From Nitrospirota bacterium (lineage in GTDB: Bacteria > Nitrospirota > Thermodesulfovibrionia > UBA6902), in the NCBI GenBank assembly GCA_016222915.1, contig JACRQA010000018.1, forward strand, positions 1-33,837: a DNA stretch of 33,837 nt, given 5' to 3'. Made by a program: the position numbers and the translations under genes. This document shows, piece after piece, positions 17,767-26,405 of the stretch (positions within the stretch are counted from its first letter, which is position 1; every line of letters begins with the position of its first letter). The notes beneath the pieces are model-generated. The model was not told the origin of the DNA and searched no databases. It saw only the letters and a program-made list of their open reading frames with translations.

Positions 17767-18795
17767 ATGGCAGAAAAATATTTTCAGAAGGCTGAAGCAT
17801 ACAGGAGCAGGGCGGAATACGACCGGGCGATTGAGTCCTACAATAAAGCGCTGGCGGTCTATAAAAAAAATTCAGATGTGTCCGGGGTGCTTGACTGTTA
17901 TTTGTCTCTCGGCGATACATTCAGGGCCAAGGGCGATTTCACAGAGGCAAGGGACATGTATACAGAAGGGCTGGGCCTTGCGGAGGCCCTTGATGACAGG
18001 GCTTCTGAAGCCGATGCCATGTCGGGGCTGGGCCTGAGCATTCGCGCCCTCGGTGACTGGGGCCGGGCACTGGAACTTATCAGGAAGGCCCATAAAATAT
18101 ACAGGACCTTGAAGGACCGGAAAGGCGAGGCTTTTTCCTTATGGGCAACGGCAGGCACTTACAGGATAAAGGGTGATGTAAAGCGTGCCATCAGTGTTTA
18201 TCATGAAGCCCTTGAAATGTTCAGGGCCTTAAAAGACAGGTCGGGCATGGCCTATTCATACTGCGGACTTGGAGGAAGCTCAAGAGTGGCTGGTGCATTC
18301 GGAGACTCGGAGAAATATTATAAAACAGCCAACAGGATGTTCGGACAGCTTAAGGACCGGTTCGGACTTGCCTATTCATATTGCGGCCTGGGGAACGCCC
18401 GGAGGATGAACGGTGATTACAAGAATGCGCTGATATATTTCAGGAAGGCGGAAACCTTGTATAAAAAAATAGGCGACAGGGTCAGCTACGCTTATACGCT
18501 CTGGAGCGTAGGCACTACGCACAAGATGCTTGGAGAAAATGACAAGGCACTTGAGAGCTTTAAGGAGTCCGCTGAGTTTTTCAGGCAAACAAAGGACCCG
18601 CGAGGGAAGATATATTGCATCCTCGGCGCAGGTGAACTGGACAATATTTGCGGGAAAAGGGGCAAGGCTGAAAAGGCTTATTCAACTGCTATTGAACAAG
18701 CTGAAAAATACGGATTCAAGGTTGAGAAGAAGTATGCCGCGATGCTGATGAAGGCCCTTGAACCGGGTAAAGGAAGTCCCCTAAATCTTCCATAG
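17767..18795 (+). CDS. Tetratricopeptide (TPR, kinesin-light-chain/LGN-like 40-residue) repeat protein
   Basis: 342 aa; about 7 repeats such as GMAYSYCGLGGSSRVAGAFGDSEKYYKTANRMFGQLKDRF / GLAYSYCGLGNARRMNGDYKNALIYFRKAETLYKKIGDRV; RBS AGAGGAG. Confidence 0.9.
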   Translation: MAEKYFQKAEAYRSRAEYDRAIESYNKALAVYKKNSDVSGVLDCYLSLGDTFRAKGDFTEARDMYTEGLGLAEALDDRASEADAMSGLGLSIRALGDWGRALELIRKAHKIYRTLKDRKGEAFSLWATAGTYRIKGDVKRAISVYHEALEMFRALKDRSGMAYSYCGLGGSSRVAGAFGDSEKYYKTANRMFGQLKDRFGLAYSYCGLGNARRMNGDYKNALIYFRKAETLYKKIGDRVSYAYTLWSVGTTHKMLGENDKALESFKESAEFFRQTKDPRGKIYCILGAGELDNICGKRGKAEKAYSTAIEQAEKYGFKVEKKYAAMLMKALEPGKGSPLNLP

Positions 18796-18850
18796 AATGG
18801 ACCTGTTATCAGCGGCGCGCCACCGGCAAAGCTCTGGATACCGGCAACCA

Positions 18851-18878
18851 TTGATAAATTCAGGATACCTGATATACT
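18851..18878 (+). promoter_or_regulatory. Candidate sigma-70-type promoter for RDD-mreBCD-mrdA
   Basis: TTGATA (18851-18856) - 16 bp - TATACT (18873-18878), about 40 bp before the RDD start codon. Confidence 0.55.
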
Positions 18879-18916
18879 GCTTATTGAAATAACAAAGACT
18901 ATCTGGTACTATTTGG

Positions 18917-19429
18917 ATGGAACATGAAATGGACACAACGGAACCACTTTATGAGCAGGCAGCCGAGGAGCGCCGGGCTTTTATTACAGCTGATTTATTA
19001 AGCAGGGTAATAGCCAAGACAATCGATTTTATAATTGTCGTGGCCCTTTATGAAATAATACCGAAGGTCGGTTTTTTTGCGGGATTTACGTATCTGATAA
19101 TAGCCGACGGCTTGTTTGAAGGGAGGAGCGCAGGCAAGAAGCTTATCGGGCTGAAAGTGATAGTCCGTAACAAGGCCGACGGGACCTCTGCCTGCGAGTA
19201 TAAAGAGTCCATATACAGGAACTTTCCTTTTGCAGTAGGATATATCCTGTATGGAATATTGAAGATGGTGCCGCTGATAGGGACGATCATTGCATTTGTC
19301 ATTGTCATCGGAATTCTGCTTTTTGAAAGCCTCGTCATTCTGGGGAGTGAAGAAGGCATAAGATTGGGTGATGAGCTTGCAAAAACACGCGTTGTTCAGG
19401 ACAAACAAGGGGGATTAAATGTTCAATAA
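18917..19429 (+). CDS. RDD family membrane protein
   Basis: 170 aa; [46 protein letters not shown]; alternative ATG at 18929. Overlaps mreB start by 11 nt. Confidence 0.85.
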   Translation: MEHEMDTTEPLYEQAAEERRAFITADLLSRVIAKTIDFIIVVALYEIIPKVGFFAGFTYLIIADGLFEGRSAGKKLIGLKVIVRNKADGTSACEYKESIYRNFPFAVGYILYGILKMVPLIGTIIAFVIVIGILLFESLVILGSEEGIRLGDELAKTRVVQDKQGGLNVQ

Positions 19430-20435
19430 AATACTTGGATGGTTTTCGAGCGACCTTGCCATAGACCTCGGCACGGCGAACACGCTCGTTTTTGTGAAAG
19501 GCAAAGGCATTGTTTGCAATGAGCCTTCCGTTGTCGCTATTCAGAAAGACAAGGTCATAGCGGTCGGCCTTGAGGCACAGAAGATGCTGGGCAGGACCCC
19601 TGCCAACATCATAGCAATGAGGCCGCTTAAAGAGGGTGTGATTGCCGACTTTGACAAGACGGGAGAGATGCTTAAATATTTTATCAGGAAGGTCCATAAC
19701 AGGAAGAGTTTTATTTCTCCCAGGATAGCGATAGGAGTCCCTTCAGGCATAACCCAGGTGGAGCAAAGGGCGGTTAAGGACGCGGCCCAGGCCTCCGGGG
19801 CCAGAGAGATTTATCTTATCGAGGAGCCCATGGCGGCCGCTATCGGGGTCGGGCTTCCGATAGGGGAGCCGTTCGGCAATATGATAGTGGACCTCGGGGG
19901 AGGCACAACCGATGTGGCGGTCATATCCCTTCACGGCGTTGTATACAGCAAGGCAGTCAGGATGGGCGGTGATAAGCTGGATGAGGACATCGTCAACCAT
20001 ATAAAAAGCAAAGGCCGGATACTTATCGGGGAGCGGACCGCGGAGCTCATCAAGAGACAGATCGGCTCAGCTTACAAGGTTGACGACGAAAACAGGTCTG
20101 TGGAAGTAAAGGGCAGGGACCTTGTTTCAGGCATACCTAAGGTCATCACGATATTTGAGGACGAGATCCGGGAGGCCATAGGAGAAACAATTACAGTCAT
20201 AATTAATGCGATCAAGGTCGCACTTGAAAATACCCCTCCGGAGCTCGCCTCCGACATAGTCGACAGGGGTATCGTGCTTGCCGGCGGCGGGGCGCTGTTA
20301 AGGGGGCTGGACGCGCTTATAAGGCATGAAACCGGTCTGCCTGTCATCGTTGCGGAAGAGCCCTTGCTTGCGGTTGTCAAGGGTGTCGGGCAGGTGCTTG
20401 ATGAACTCGATATTCTAAGAAGAGTCGCCTTATGA
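19419..20435 (+). CDS. mreB: Rod shape-determining protein MreB
   Basis: 338 aa; [61 protein letters not shown]. Confidence 0.98.
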   Translation: MFNKILGWFSSDLAIDLGTANTLVFVKGKGIVCNEPSVVAIQKDKVIAVGLEAQKMLGRTPANIIAMRPLKEGVIADFDKTGEMLKYFIRKVHNRKSFISPRIAIGVPSGITQVEQRAVKDAAQASGAREIYLIEEPMAAAIGVGLPIGEPFGNMIVDLGGGTTDVAVISLHGVVYSKAVRMGGDKLDEDIVNHIKSKGRILIGERTAELIKRQIGSAYKVDDENRSVEVKGRDLVSGIPKVITIFEDEIREAIGETITVIINAIKVALENTPPELASDIVDRGIVLAGGGALLRGLDALIRHETGLPVIVAEEPLLAVVKGVGQVLDELDILRRVAL

Positions 20436-20444
20436 CAGATATCA

Positions 20445-21221
20445 GTGGATTTTAAAAAAAAAATAATCTTCTTCGTTGTCTTTGTTCTCCTTATTTTTGG
20501 TCTGCTCACTTATCAGAGTACCCGTGGGGAAAGAGGGGTCGCCGATTTCCCCATTTATCCTTTAAAAGTCCTTGAGCGGGGCGCTTCTTCCATTATTGAT
20601 TTTTTCAGGAGCTACATCCCTTTTTTGGGAAAAGGCGAGAGGGACATCCGCCTGCGGCTGGCTGAATGCGAAGGGGAGAGGACCAAATATAAAGAGGCCG
20701 CCTATGAAAATGAGAGGCTCCGGGCCGTTCTTGCTCTGAAGTCCGAAAGGGCCGACTTCATTGCCGCTGCCGGGGTATTCGCCAGAGACCCCAGCAACTG
20801 GTTCCAGATCATGTGGATCGACAAGGGGCTTGAAAGCGGCATCGCCAAAAACATGGTCGCGGTCACTCCGCTCGGGCCGGTAGGCAAGGTCCACCGTGTC
20901 TTGAAAGACAAGGCCGCCATTATCCAGATAACAGACGTCAATTCGTCCGTGGCTGTCAGGCTGCAAACCTCAAGGCTGGAAGGCATCCTCGAAGGGCGGG
21001 GAGACAACCGGTGCTATCTGAAATATATTTCTAAGGACTTCGAAGTCGCAGCTGGAGAAGATGTAATAACTTCCGGGCTTGACGGCATATACCCCGAAGG
21101 CCTATTGATCGGTCAGGTCTCAGAGGTAGACAGGGAGGGCGGCGAGATTTTCCAGCTGATAGTGGTCGTGCCTTCACAGGACATCAATAAAGTTGAAGAC
21201 GTGGTGATACTCAGGAAGTGA
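20445..21221 (+). CDS. mreC: Rod shape-determining protein MreC
   Basis: 258 aa, GTG start; N-terminal TM, coiled coil, beta-rich domain (FARDPSNWFQIMWIDKGLESGIAKNMVAVTPLGPVGKV). Confidence 0.95.
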   Translation: MDFKKKIIFFVVFVLLIFGLLTYQSTRGERGVADFPIYPLKVLERGASSIIDFFRSYIPFLGKGERDIRLRLAECEGERTKYKEAAYENERLRAVLALKSERADFIAAAGVFARDPSNWFQIMWIDKGLESGIAKNMVAVTPLGPVGKVHRVLKDKAAIIQITDVNSSVAVRLQTSRLEGILEGRGDNRCYLKYISKDFEVAAGEDVITSGLDGIYPEGLLIGQVSEVDREGGEIFQLIVVVPSQDINKVEDVVILRK

Positions 21222-21694
21222 ACATATTTTTACTGTATATATTCTTCGCGTACCTTACGCTTGCATTACAGGCGATTTTCTTTAAGGGGACCAAACCTGA
21301 TTTTGTGCTTGTGCTCGTATGCATCTATTCCTTTAAATACGGGCAGGCAAGAGGGACAACATACGGGGCACTGGCAGGCCTGCTTATGGACACCGCCAGC
21401 GGGTTTATCATCGGTCCCAATATAATAAGCAAGGCACTGGCAGGCCTGGTCACTGCAAAGCTCAAAGAAAATATATTTCAGTGGAACATCACTGTCAATA
21501 CTATCGTAATTACTCTATTATCAATTATGGATGTTTTTGTCGTGTACATATGCTTTGAGACTTTTTCGAAGATGTCTTTTCACAACAGGCCCTGGGGCAT
21601 CTCCGTCATGGGAATTATAAACACTATTATTGCCGCGCTGGTATTGTACCCGTTGTTCAACAGGGAGAAAGACACAGGTTTCATCAGGAAATAA
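21218..21694 (+). CDS. mreD: Rod shape-determining protein MreD
   Basis: 158 aa, GTG start overlapping the mreC stop; multi-TM; position in mre operon. Confidence 0.88.
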   Translation: MNIFLLYIFFAYLTLALQAIFFKGTKPDFVLVLVCIYSFKYGQARGTTYGALAGLLMDTASGFIIGPNIISKALAGLVTAKLKENIFQWNITVNTIVITLLSIMDVFVVYICFETFSKMSFHNRPWGISVMGIINTIIAALVLYPLFNREKDTGFIRK

Positions 21695-21708
21695 ATAAAG
21701 CTTCAGCC

Positions 21709-23595
21709 ATGGACAAAAAAATCACCGCTGCATTTTACATCATCATCTCCGTATTCAGCATCTTTCTGCTGAGGCTTTGGTATCTTCAGATAATCAAGGG
21801 AGATGAATATAAAAAGATTGATGAGAGAAACAGGATCAGGGTCATAGACATTCCTGCGCCCAGGGGCATAGTTTATGACAGGAACAATAATGCCCTCGTG
21901 AAGAACGTATTGTCCTATGATATTTCAATGGTCAGGGAAGATATGCCTGAGGACACCGCCACGCTGGCTGAGCTGGGCGGGCTTATCGGCCTTCCAATGG
22001 AGCACATCATAAAGCTGGCAAAGGCCTCGGCCAGTCCTTATGAATCGGTCAAACTCAGACGGAATGTTTCATTTGAGGAAGTCGCCAGGATAGAGGCCAG
22101 GAAGACGGATTTCCCGGGATTGCTGGTGGAAGTGACAAGCGCAAGGGGATATCTTTACGGACAAACAGCGAGTCACCTGCTGGGTTATCTGAGCAATCCT
22201 ACCCCGAAGCAATTAAGCCTGCCCGAATTCAGCAATGTGCCGAGGCAGGCCTTTATCGGACAGTCCGGCATCGAAAAAAGTTATGACAGCATATTGAGGG
22301 GGGTCGCAGGGAAAAAAATAGTGGAGGTCGACGCCCTCGGAAATATCATAAAGTTTGTCAGGATACAGAAGCCCCTGAGGGGAGAAGATATCAGGCTGTC
22401 CATAGACATCAACGCCCAGATGGAAGCTGAAAAAAGTCTTGAAGGGCAGGCCGGCGCTGTTGTGGCCCTTAAGGCTGATACCGGAGAAGTCCTGGCTATG
22501 GCCAGCGCCCCGTCTTTTGATCCCAATCTCTTTGTGGCAGGCATAGAGCGGGGCGCGTGGAGTGCGCTTATCAATGACCCGGACAAACCGCTGATGAACA
22601 GGGCCATACAGAACCAGTATCCACCCGGTTCGACTTTTAAAACAATTACCCTGCTTTCCGCGCTTGAAACCGGGATGGTGTCGGAGGGTACGTCGGTTTT
22701 TTGCGGCGGGTCTACATATTTCGGAAGGACATTCAGGTGCTGGAAGGCCGGGGGCCATGGGGGCGTTAATACCCACAGGGCGCTTGTCGAATCATGTGAC
22801 GTCTACTTTTATGACATCGGGAAAAGGATAAACATCGACACGATCTCAAAGTATGCGTCCGCCTTCGGCCTTGGCAGGCCGACAGGGATAGAACTTGATG
22901 GGGAAGGCGCCGGAAACCTGCCTTCCACACAGTGGAAGCTTAAGGCAAGGAAAGAGAAGTGGTATCAGGGTGAGACCCTCAGCGTGGCAATTGGCCAGGG
23001 TTATCTGACCGTTACCCCCATCCAGATGGCGAGGCTGACAGCGGGTCTGGTCAACGGCGGTAAAATATATAAACCTCATCTGCTGGCCGATGCCCCTCCG
23101 GAACTTGAAAGGACCGTCGACGTTGATCAGGGCAATCTGGATTTTATAAAGCGGGCCATGCTCGGCGTAGTATATGAAGGCGGGGGAACGGGCGGCAGGG
23201 CACGTTCCAACATTGTGAGCATCGGGGGAAAGACGGGCACGGCCCAGGTCATCGGAGGGGCGATCAGGGGGAAGCTGCTTTCCGGCAAACAGCAGGACCA
23301 TGCGTGGTTTATTTCATATGCCCCGCAGCATGACTCGCAGATAGCCGCAGCCGTTTTTGTCGAACACGGCGGCCACGGAGGCAGCGCAGCCGCGCCGATA
23401 GCAAAACGGGTCATTGAGGCATATTTCAATCCCCCGAAGCCGGAAAGTGAAGAAGAAAAACAGGAAGCTGCAACCGGGGAGGCGCAGGCCCCGGAGGAGT
23501 TGAAGACAGAGGGCCAGGCGCCGGAGGAGCAAATTCAGGGTGGTCAAAATCAACCGGCTGCAGCACAGGAGCCACAGGATGTGGAAGGAGATTAG
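21709..23595 (+). CDS. mrdA: Penicillin-binding protein 2
   Basis: 628 aa; APRGIVYDRNNNALVKN, SxxK motif YPPGSTFKTI, GGKTGTAQVIGG; acidic Glu/Gln/Pro-rich C-terminal tail. Confidence 0.96.
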   Translation: MDKKITAAFYIIISVFSIFLLRLWYLQIIKGDEYKKIDERNRIRVIDIPAPRGIVYDRNNNALVKNVLSYDISMVREDMPEDTATLAELGGLIGLPMEHIIKLAKASASPYESVKLRRNVSFEEVARIEARKTDFPGLLVEVTSARGYLYGQTASHLLGYLSNPTPKQLSLPEFSNVPRQAFIGQSGIEKSYDSILRGVAGKKIVEVDALGNIIKFVRIQKPLRGEDIRLSIDINAQMEAEKSLEGQAGAVVALKADTGEVLAMASAPSFDPNLFVAGIERGAWSALINDPDKPLMNRAIQNQYPPGSTFKTITLLSALETGMVSEGTSVFCGGSTYFGRTFRCWKAGGHGGVNTHRALVESCDVYFYDIGKRINIDTISKYASAFGLGRPTGIELDGEGAGNLPSTQWKLKARKEKWYQGETLSVAIGQGYLTVTPIQMARLTAGLVNGGKIYKPHLLADAPPELERTVDVDQGNLDFIKRAMLGVVYEGGGTGGRARSNIVSIGGKTGTAQVIGGAIRGKLLSGKQQDHAWFISYAPQHDSQIAAAVFVEHGGHGGSAAAPIAKRVIEAYFNPPKPESEEEKQEAATGEAQAPEELKTEGQAPEEQIQGGQNQPAAAQEPQDVEGD

Positions 23596-23621
23596 AATTA
23601 AGGATGTCATTCACGTCCGGT

Positions 23622-23649
23622 GTAGGGGCACGGCGCGCCGTGCCCTTAC
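23622..23649. repeat. Dispersed palindrome, copy 2 (GTAGGGGCACGGC/GCGCCGTGCCCTTAC)
   Basis: 28-nt palindrome with one G-T pair in the mrdA-rodA gap; same consensus and GGCGCGCC centre as 14498-14525; outer GTCAT (23606) / ATGAC (23671) inverted pair. Confidence 0.85.
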
Positions 23650-23687
23650 GGATGCCGGGTCAGTCCCGGGATGACGAAATAAAAATT

Positions 23688-24751
23688 ATGATAGACCGAA
23701 GGGTATTAAAAGATTTTGACTGGAGTTTTCTCGCGGCGGTCATTGTCCTGTCCCTGATAGGGGTCATGACAATCTACAGCGCCACGAGGCCCCTCCTGGA
23801 AACCCAGCAGTCGTCTTTTTATATGAAACAGTTGAACTGGATCATGCTGAGCCTCGTTATTTTTTTCCTGGCAATAAGTCTTGACTACATGTGGTTTATA
23901 AGGTCCGCATATTTGTTATACGTAGTTGGGGTGGTCCTGCTGGTGATTGTTCTTGTGGCGGGAAGAAAGGGGATGGGGGCGCAGAGGTGGATTGATCTCG
24001 GGTTCCTGTCGTTTCAGCCTTCGGAATTTTTTAAACTTTTTATAGTGATTACGCTATCACGTTATCTTTCTCAGATGAGAAATGGCGATGGCCTGGGGCT
24101 TAAAGAGTTGTCGAAAATGCTTGGCATGTTTTTCATTTTGCCGGCGGTCCTGATCCTGAAACAGCCTGATCTGGGGACAATGCTGATGGTTATGTTCATC
24201 TTTACGTCGATGGTTTTGACATATGGGATAAGGAAAAAAATCCTCATGACGGTCCTTGTCATAGGGCTCATTGCCTTGCCGCATTTATCGACCCGCAGGC
24301 AGACCCTCAGGGCATCGGCTATCATATAACCCAATCGAAGGTCTCCATAGGGGCAGGCGGTTTTCTGGGCAAGGGGTATACGAAAGGGACGCAGGGCCCC
24401 TACAGGTTTCTGCCGGAGCACCATACCGATTTTATATTTTCCATATTCTCTGAGGAATGGGGGTTTACAGGCAGTGTCCTCCTGTTTGTACTGTACCTGT
24501 TCATTATATGGAAAGGCCTTGATACGGCGAGGAACGCCCGGGACATGGAGGGGACTTATCTGGCGCTTGGAGTAACGTATATGTTCACTTTCTATTTTAT
24601 CGTCAATATCGGGATGACCCTCGGTCTTATGCCTGTCGTCGGCATTCCTCTGCCGCTCATGAGTTACGGCGGGACGGCCCTGCTTTCGAATTTTATTGCG
24701 CTTAGTATTATTGCGAATGTACGGGTGCGGAGATATGCTTCGTATTATTAA
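23688..24751 (+). pseudogene. rodA: RodA (SEDS family), split by a frame change plus apparent internal deletion
   Basis: N-part (frame of ORF 23604-24329, start ATG 23688): MIDRRVLKDFDWSFLAAVIVLSLIGVMTIYSATRP...LKQPDLGTMLMVMF...LIALP. C-part in another frame from ~24281: AFIDPQADPQGIGYHITQSKVSIGAGGFLGKGYTKGTQGPYRFLPEHHTDFIFSIFSEEWGF...YASYY*. Confidence 0.88.
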
Positions 24752-24771
24752 TTAAAGTCCTCAGTGTAATC

Positions 24772-24800
24772 ATAGGTCCTATAAGTCGTATAAGACCTAT
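24772..24800. repeat. Intergenic inverted repeat ATAGGTCCTATAAGTCGTATAAGACCTAT
   Basis: 7-bp outer and 4-bp inner complementary arms separated by one C-A mismatch; between rodA and mlaE. Confidence 0.6.
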
Positions 24801-24801
24801 A

Positions 24802-24821
24802 CTCGCGGCGCGTGCCGCGAG
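24802..24821. repeat. Perfect hairpin CTCGCGGC-GCGT-GCCGCGAG
   Basis: 8-bp GC-rich stem, 4-nt loop, followed on the + strand by A-run rather than T-run. Confidence 0.75.
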
Positions 24822-24828
24822 AAAAAGT

Positions 24829-24858
24829 TTTCAAGAAATATCCAAAATATCGTATAAT
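24829..24858 (+). promoter_or_regulatory. Candidate promoter for mlaEFD (TATAAT -10, weak -35)
   Basis: Consensus TATAAT at 24853-24858, with TTTCAA-like hexamer about 18 bp upstream; mlaE starts at 24874. Confidence 0.4.
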
Positions 24859-24873
24859 CTATTCCCATATAAT

Positions 24874-25650
24874 ATGCTTATCAAATTTATCGAGTTCATC
24901 GGCGCTATCATTGAAAAACCACTCCTTGGTTTGGGCAGGACAATGCTTTTACTTGGCGCAACACTGAAGGGGACCGTAAAGCGCCCTTTTGAATTCCGTA
25001 ACCTCGTGGCCCAGATGCTTCAGATCGGGGTGAATTCCCTGCCTGTAGTTCTTGTAACGGCTGTGTTTACGGGAATGGTCCTTGCGCTTCAGAGCTATAC
25101 AGGCTTTAAGCGGTTCGGCGCTGAGGGGCTCGTCGGCTCTGTTGTCGCGCTTTCAATGACCAGGGAACTGGGTCCTGTTCTCACAGCGCTTATCGTAACG
25201 GGTCGCGCCGGCGCTGCGATGGCGGCTGAACTTGGGACGATGAGGGTCACCGAGCAGATTGACGCCCTGGAGACGCTGGCCACGAATCCGGTAAAGTACC
25301 TCGTGACGCCGAGGTTCCTCTCAGGCATGATTATGCTCCCGGCCCTTACAGCGGTGACTGACATCATCGGCATAATAGGCGGATATTTTGTCACCGTGAT
25401 TCTGCTTGGATCCAGCTCGAAAACTTATTTAAGGTCCACATGGGACTTCCTGGAGCTTCAGGACATATACAGCGGTCTTGTCAAGGCATGCTTCTTCGGC
25501 TCGGCGTTTGCGCTTATAAGTTGTTATAAAGGTTTTTACACGAGCGGAGGCGCCGAAGGGGTCGGCAGGGCCACTACGGGGGCTGTTGTCTATTCATCGA
25601 TGACTATACTCATTTCAGACTATTTCCTCTCTGTGTGGTTGTTTAAATGA
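24874..25650 (+). CDS. mlaE: MlaE family ABC transporter permease
   Basis: 258 aa; FTGMVLALQSYTGFKRFGAEGLVGSVVALSMTRELGPVLTALIVTGRAGAAMAAELGTMRVTEQIDALETLATNPVKYLV. Confidence 0.95.
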   Translation: MLIKFIEFIGAIIEKPLLGLGRTMLLLGATLKGTVKRPFEFRNLVAQMLQIGVNSLPVVLVTAVFTGMVLALQSYTGFKRFGAEGLVGSVVALSMTRELGPVLTALIVTGRAGAAMAAELGTMRVTEQIDALETLATNPVKYLVTPRFLSGMIMLPALTAVTDIIGIIGGYFVTVILLGSSSKTYLRSTWDFLELQDIYSGLVKACFFGSAFALISCYKGFYTSGGAEGVGRATTGAVVYSSMTILISDYFLSVWLFK

Positions 25651-26405
25651 TCGAATTACGGGACTTGCATAAGTCGTTTGGCGGCCATAACGTCCTGCGC
25701 GGGGTCAACCTGAAAGTCGGGAAGGGGGAAAGTGTTGTGGTCATCGGGGGCAGCGGCTCCGGAAAGAGCGTGCTCCTGAAGCATATCATCGGGCTTTTAA
25801 GCCCTGATAAAGGGACAGTGATCGTGAATTCATCAGAACTGTCCCAGCTGGATGAAGAGGGCCTGAACGAGATACGGAAGAAGTTCGGGATGCTTTTCCA
25901 GTCGTCGGCGTTATTTGATTCCATGACGGTATGGGAAAATGTAGGCTTCGGGCTGAAGCGTCACACGGATATGAAGGACAACGAAATAAAGGAAGTCGCG
26001 GTCGAGAAGCTCAAGATGGTCGGCCTCGTGGGAGTGGAGGATGAAATGCCATCCGAGCTTTCAGGCGGCATGCGCAAGAGGGTGGGGCTTGCGAGGGCCA
26101 TCGCCATGAAGCCCGAGATACTTCTGTATGATGAGCCCACGACAGGTCTTGACCCCATAATGGCGGACGCCATCAATGACCTTATTATAAAAATGGGAGA
26201 AGAGCTGGACGTGACATCAGTTACTATTACACATGATATGAAAAGCGCCTATAAAATTGCAGATACGATTGCGATGCTTTATAATGGTGTGATTATTGCG
26301 ACAGGCTCCTCTGGGGAAATCCAGAACTCGGCGGACCCCATAGTCAGGCAGTTTATTGAAGGCAGGGCCGAAGGCCCCATAAAAGTAGAGGGTATATCCA
26401 GGTGA
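25647..26405 (+). CDS. mlaF: MlaF-like ABC transporter ATP-binding protein
   Basis: 252 aa; Walker A GGSGSGKSVLLKHIIGL, signature LSGGMRKRVGLARAIA, Walker B ILLYDEPTTGLDP; 4-nt overlap with mlaE. Confidence 0.95.
   Translation: MIELRDLHKSFGGHNVLRGVNLKVGKGESVVVIGGSGSGKSVLLKHIIGLLSPDKGTVIVNSSELSQLDEEGLNEIRKKFGMLFQSSALFDSMTVWENVGFGLKRHTDMKDNEIKEVAVEKLKMVGLVGVEDEMPSELSGGMRKRVGLARAIAMKPEILLYDEPTTGLDPIMADAINDLIIKMGEELDVTSVTITHDMKSAYKIADTIAMLYNGVIIATGSSGEIQNSADPIVRQFIEGRAEGPIKVEGISR

Noticed and set aside
22213-23614. Minus-strand ORFs (22213-22776, 22846-23301, 23127-23429, 23314-23610) over mrdA
   Set aside because: Shadow ORFs opposite a confident PBP2 gene; composition arises from the codon usage of the sense strand.
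23604-23687. rodA start at 23604
   Set aside because: Those codons translate a palindromic repeat; RodA-like sequence begins at ATG 23688.
24271-24453. 60-aa plus-strand ORF 24271-24453
   Set aside because: Wrong frame through the rodA C-terminal coding region.
24802-24840. GC hairpin before mlaE as the rodA intrinsic terminator
   Set aside because: On the + strand it is followed by AAAAAG rather than a T-run, and on the minus strand the T-run precedes the stem.
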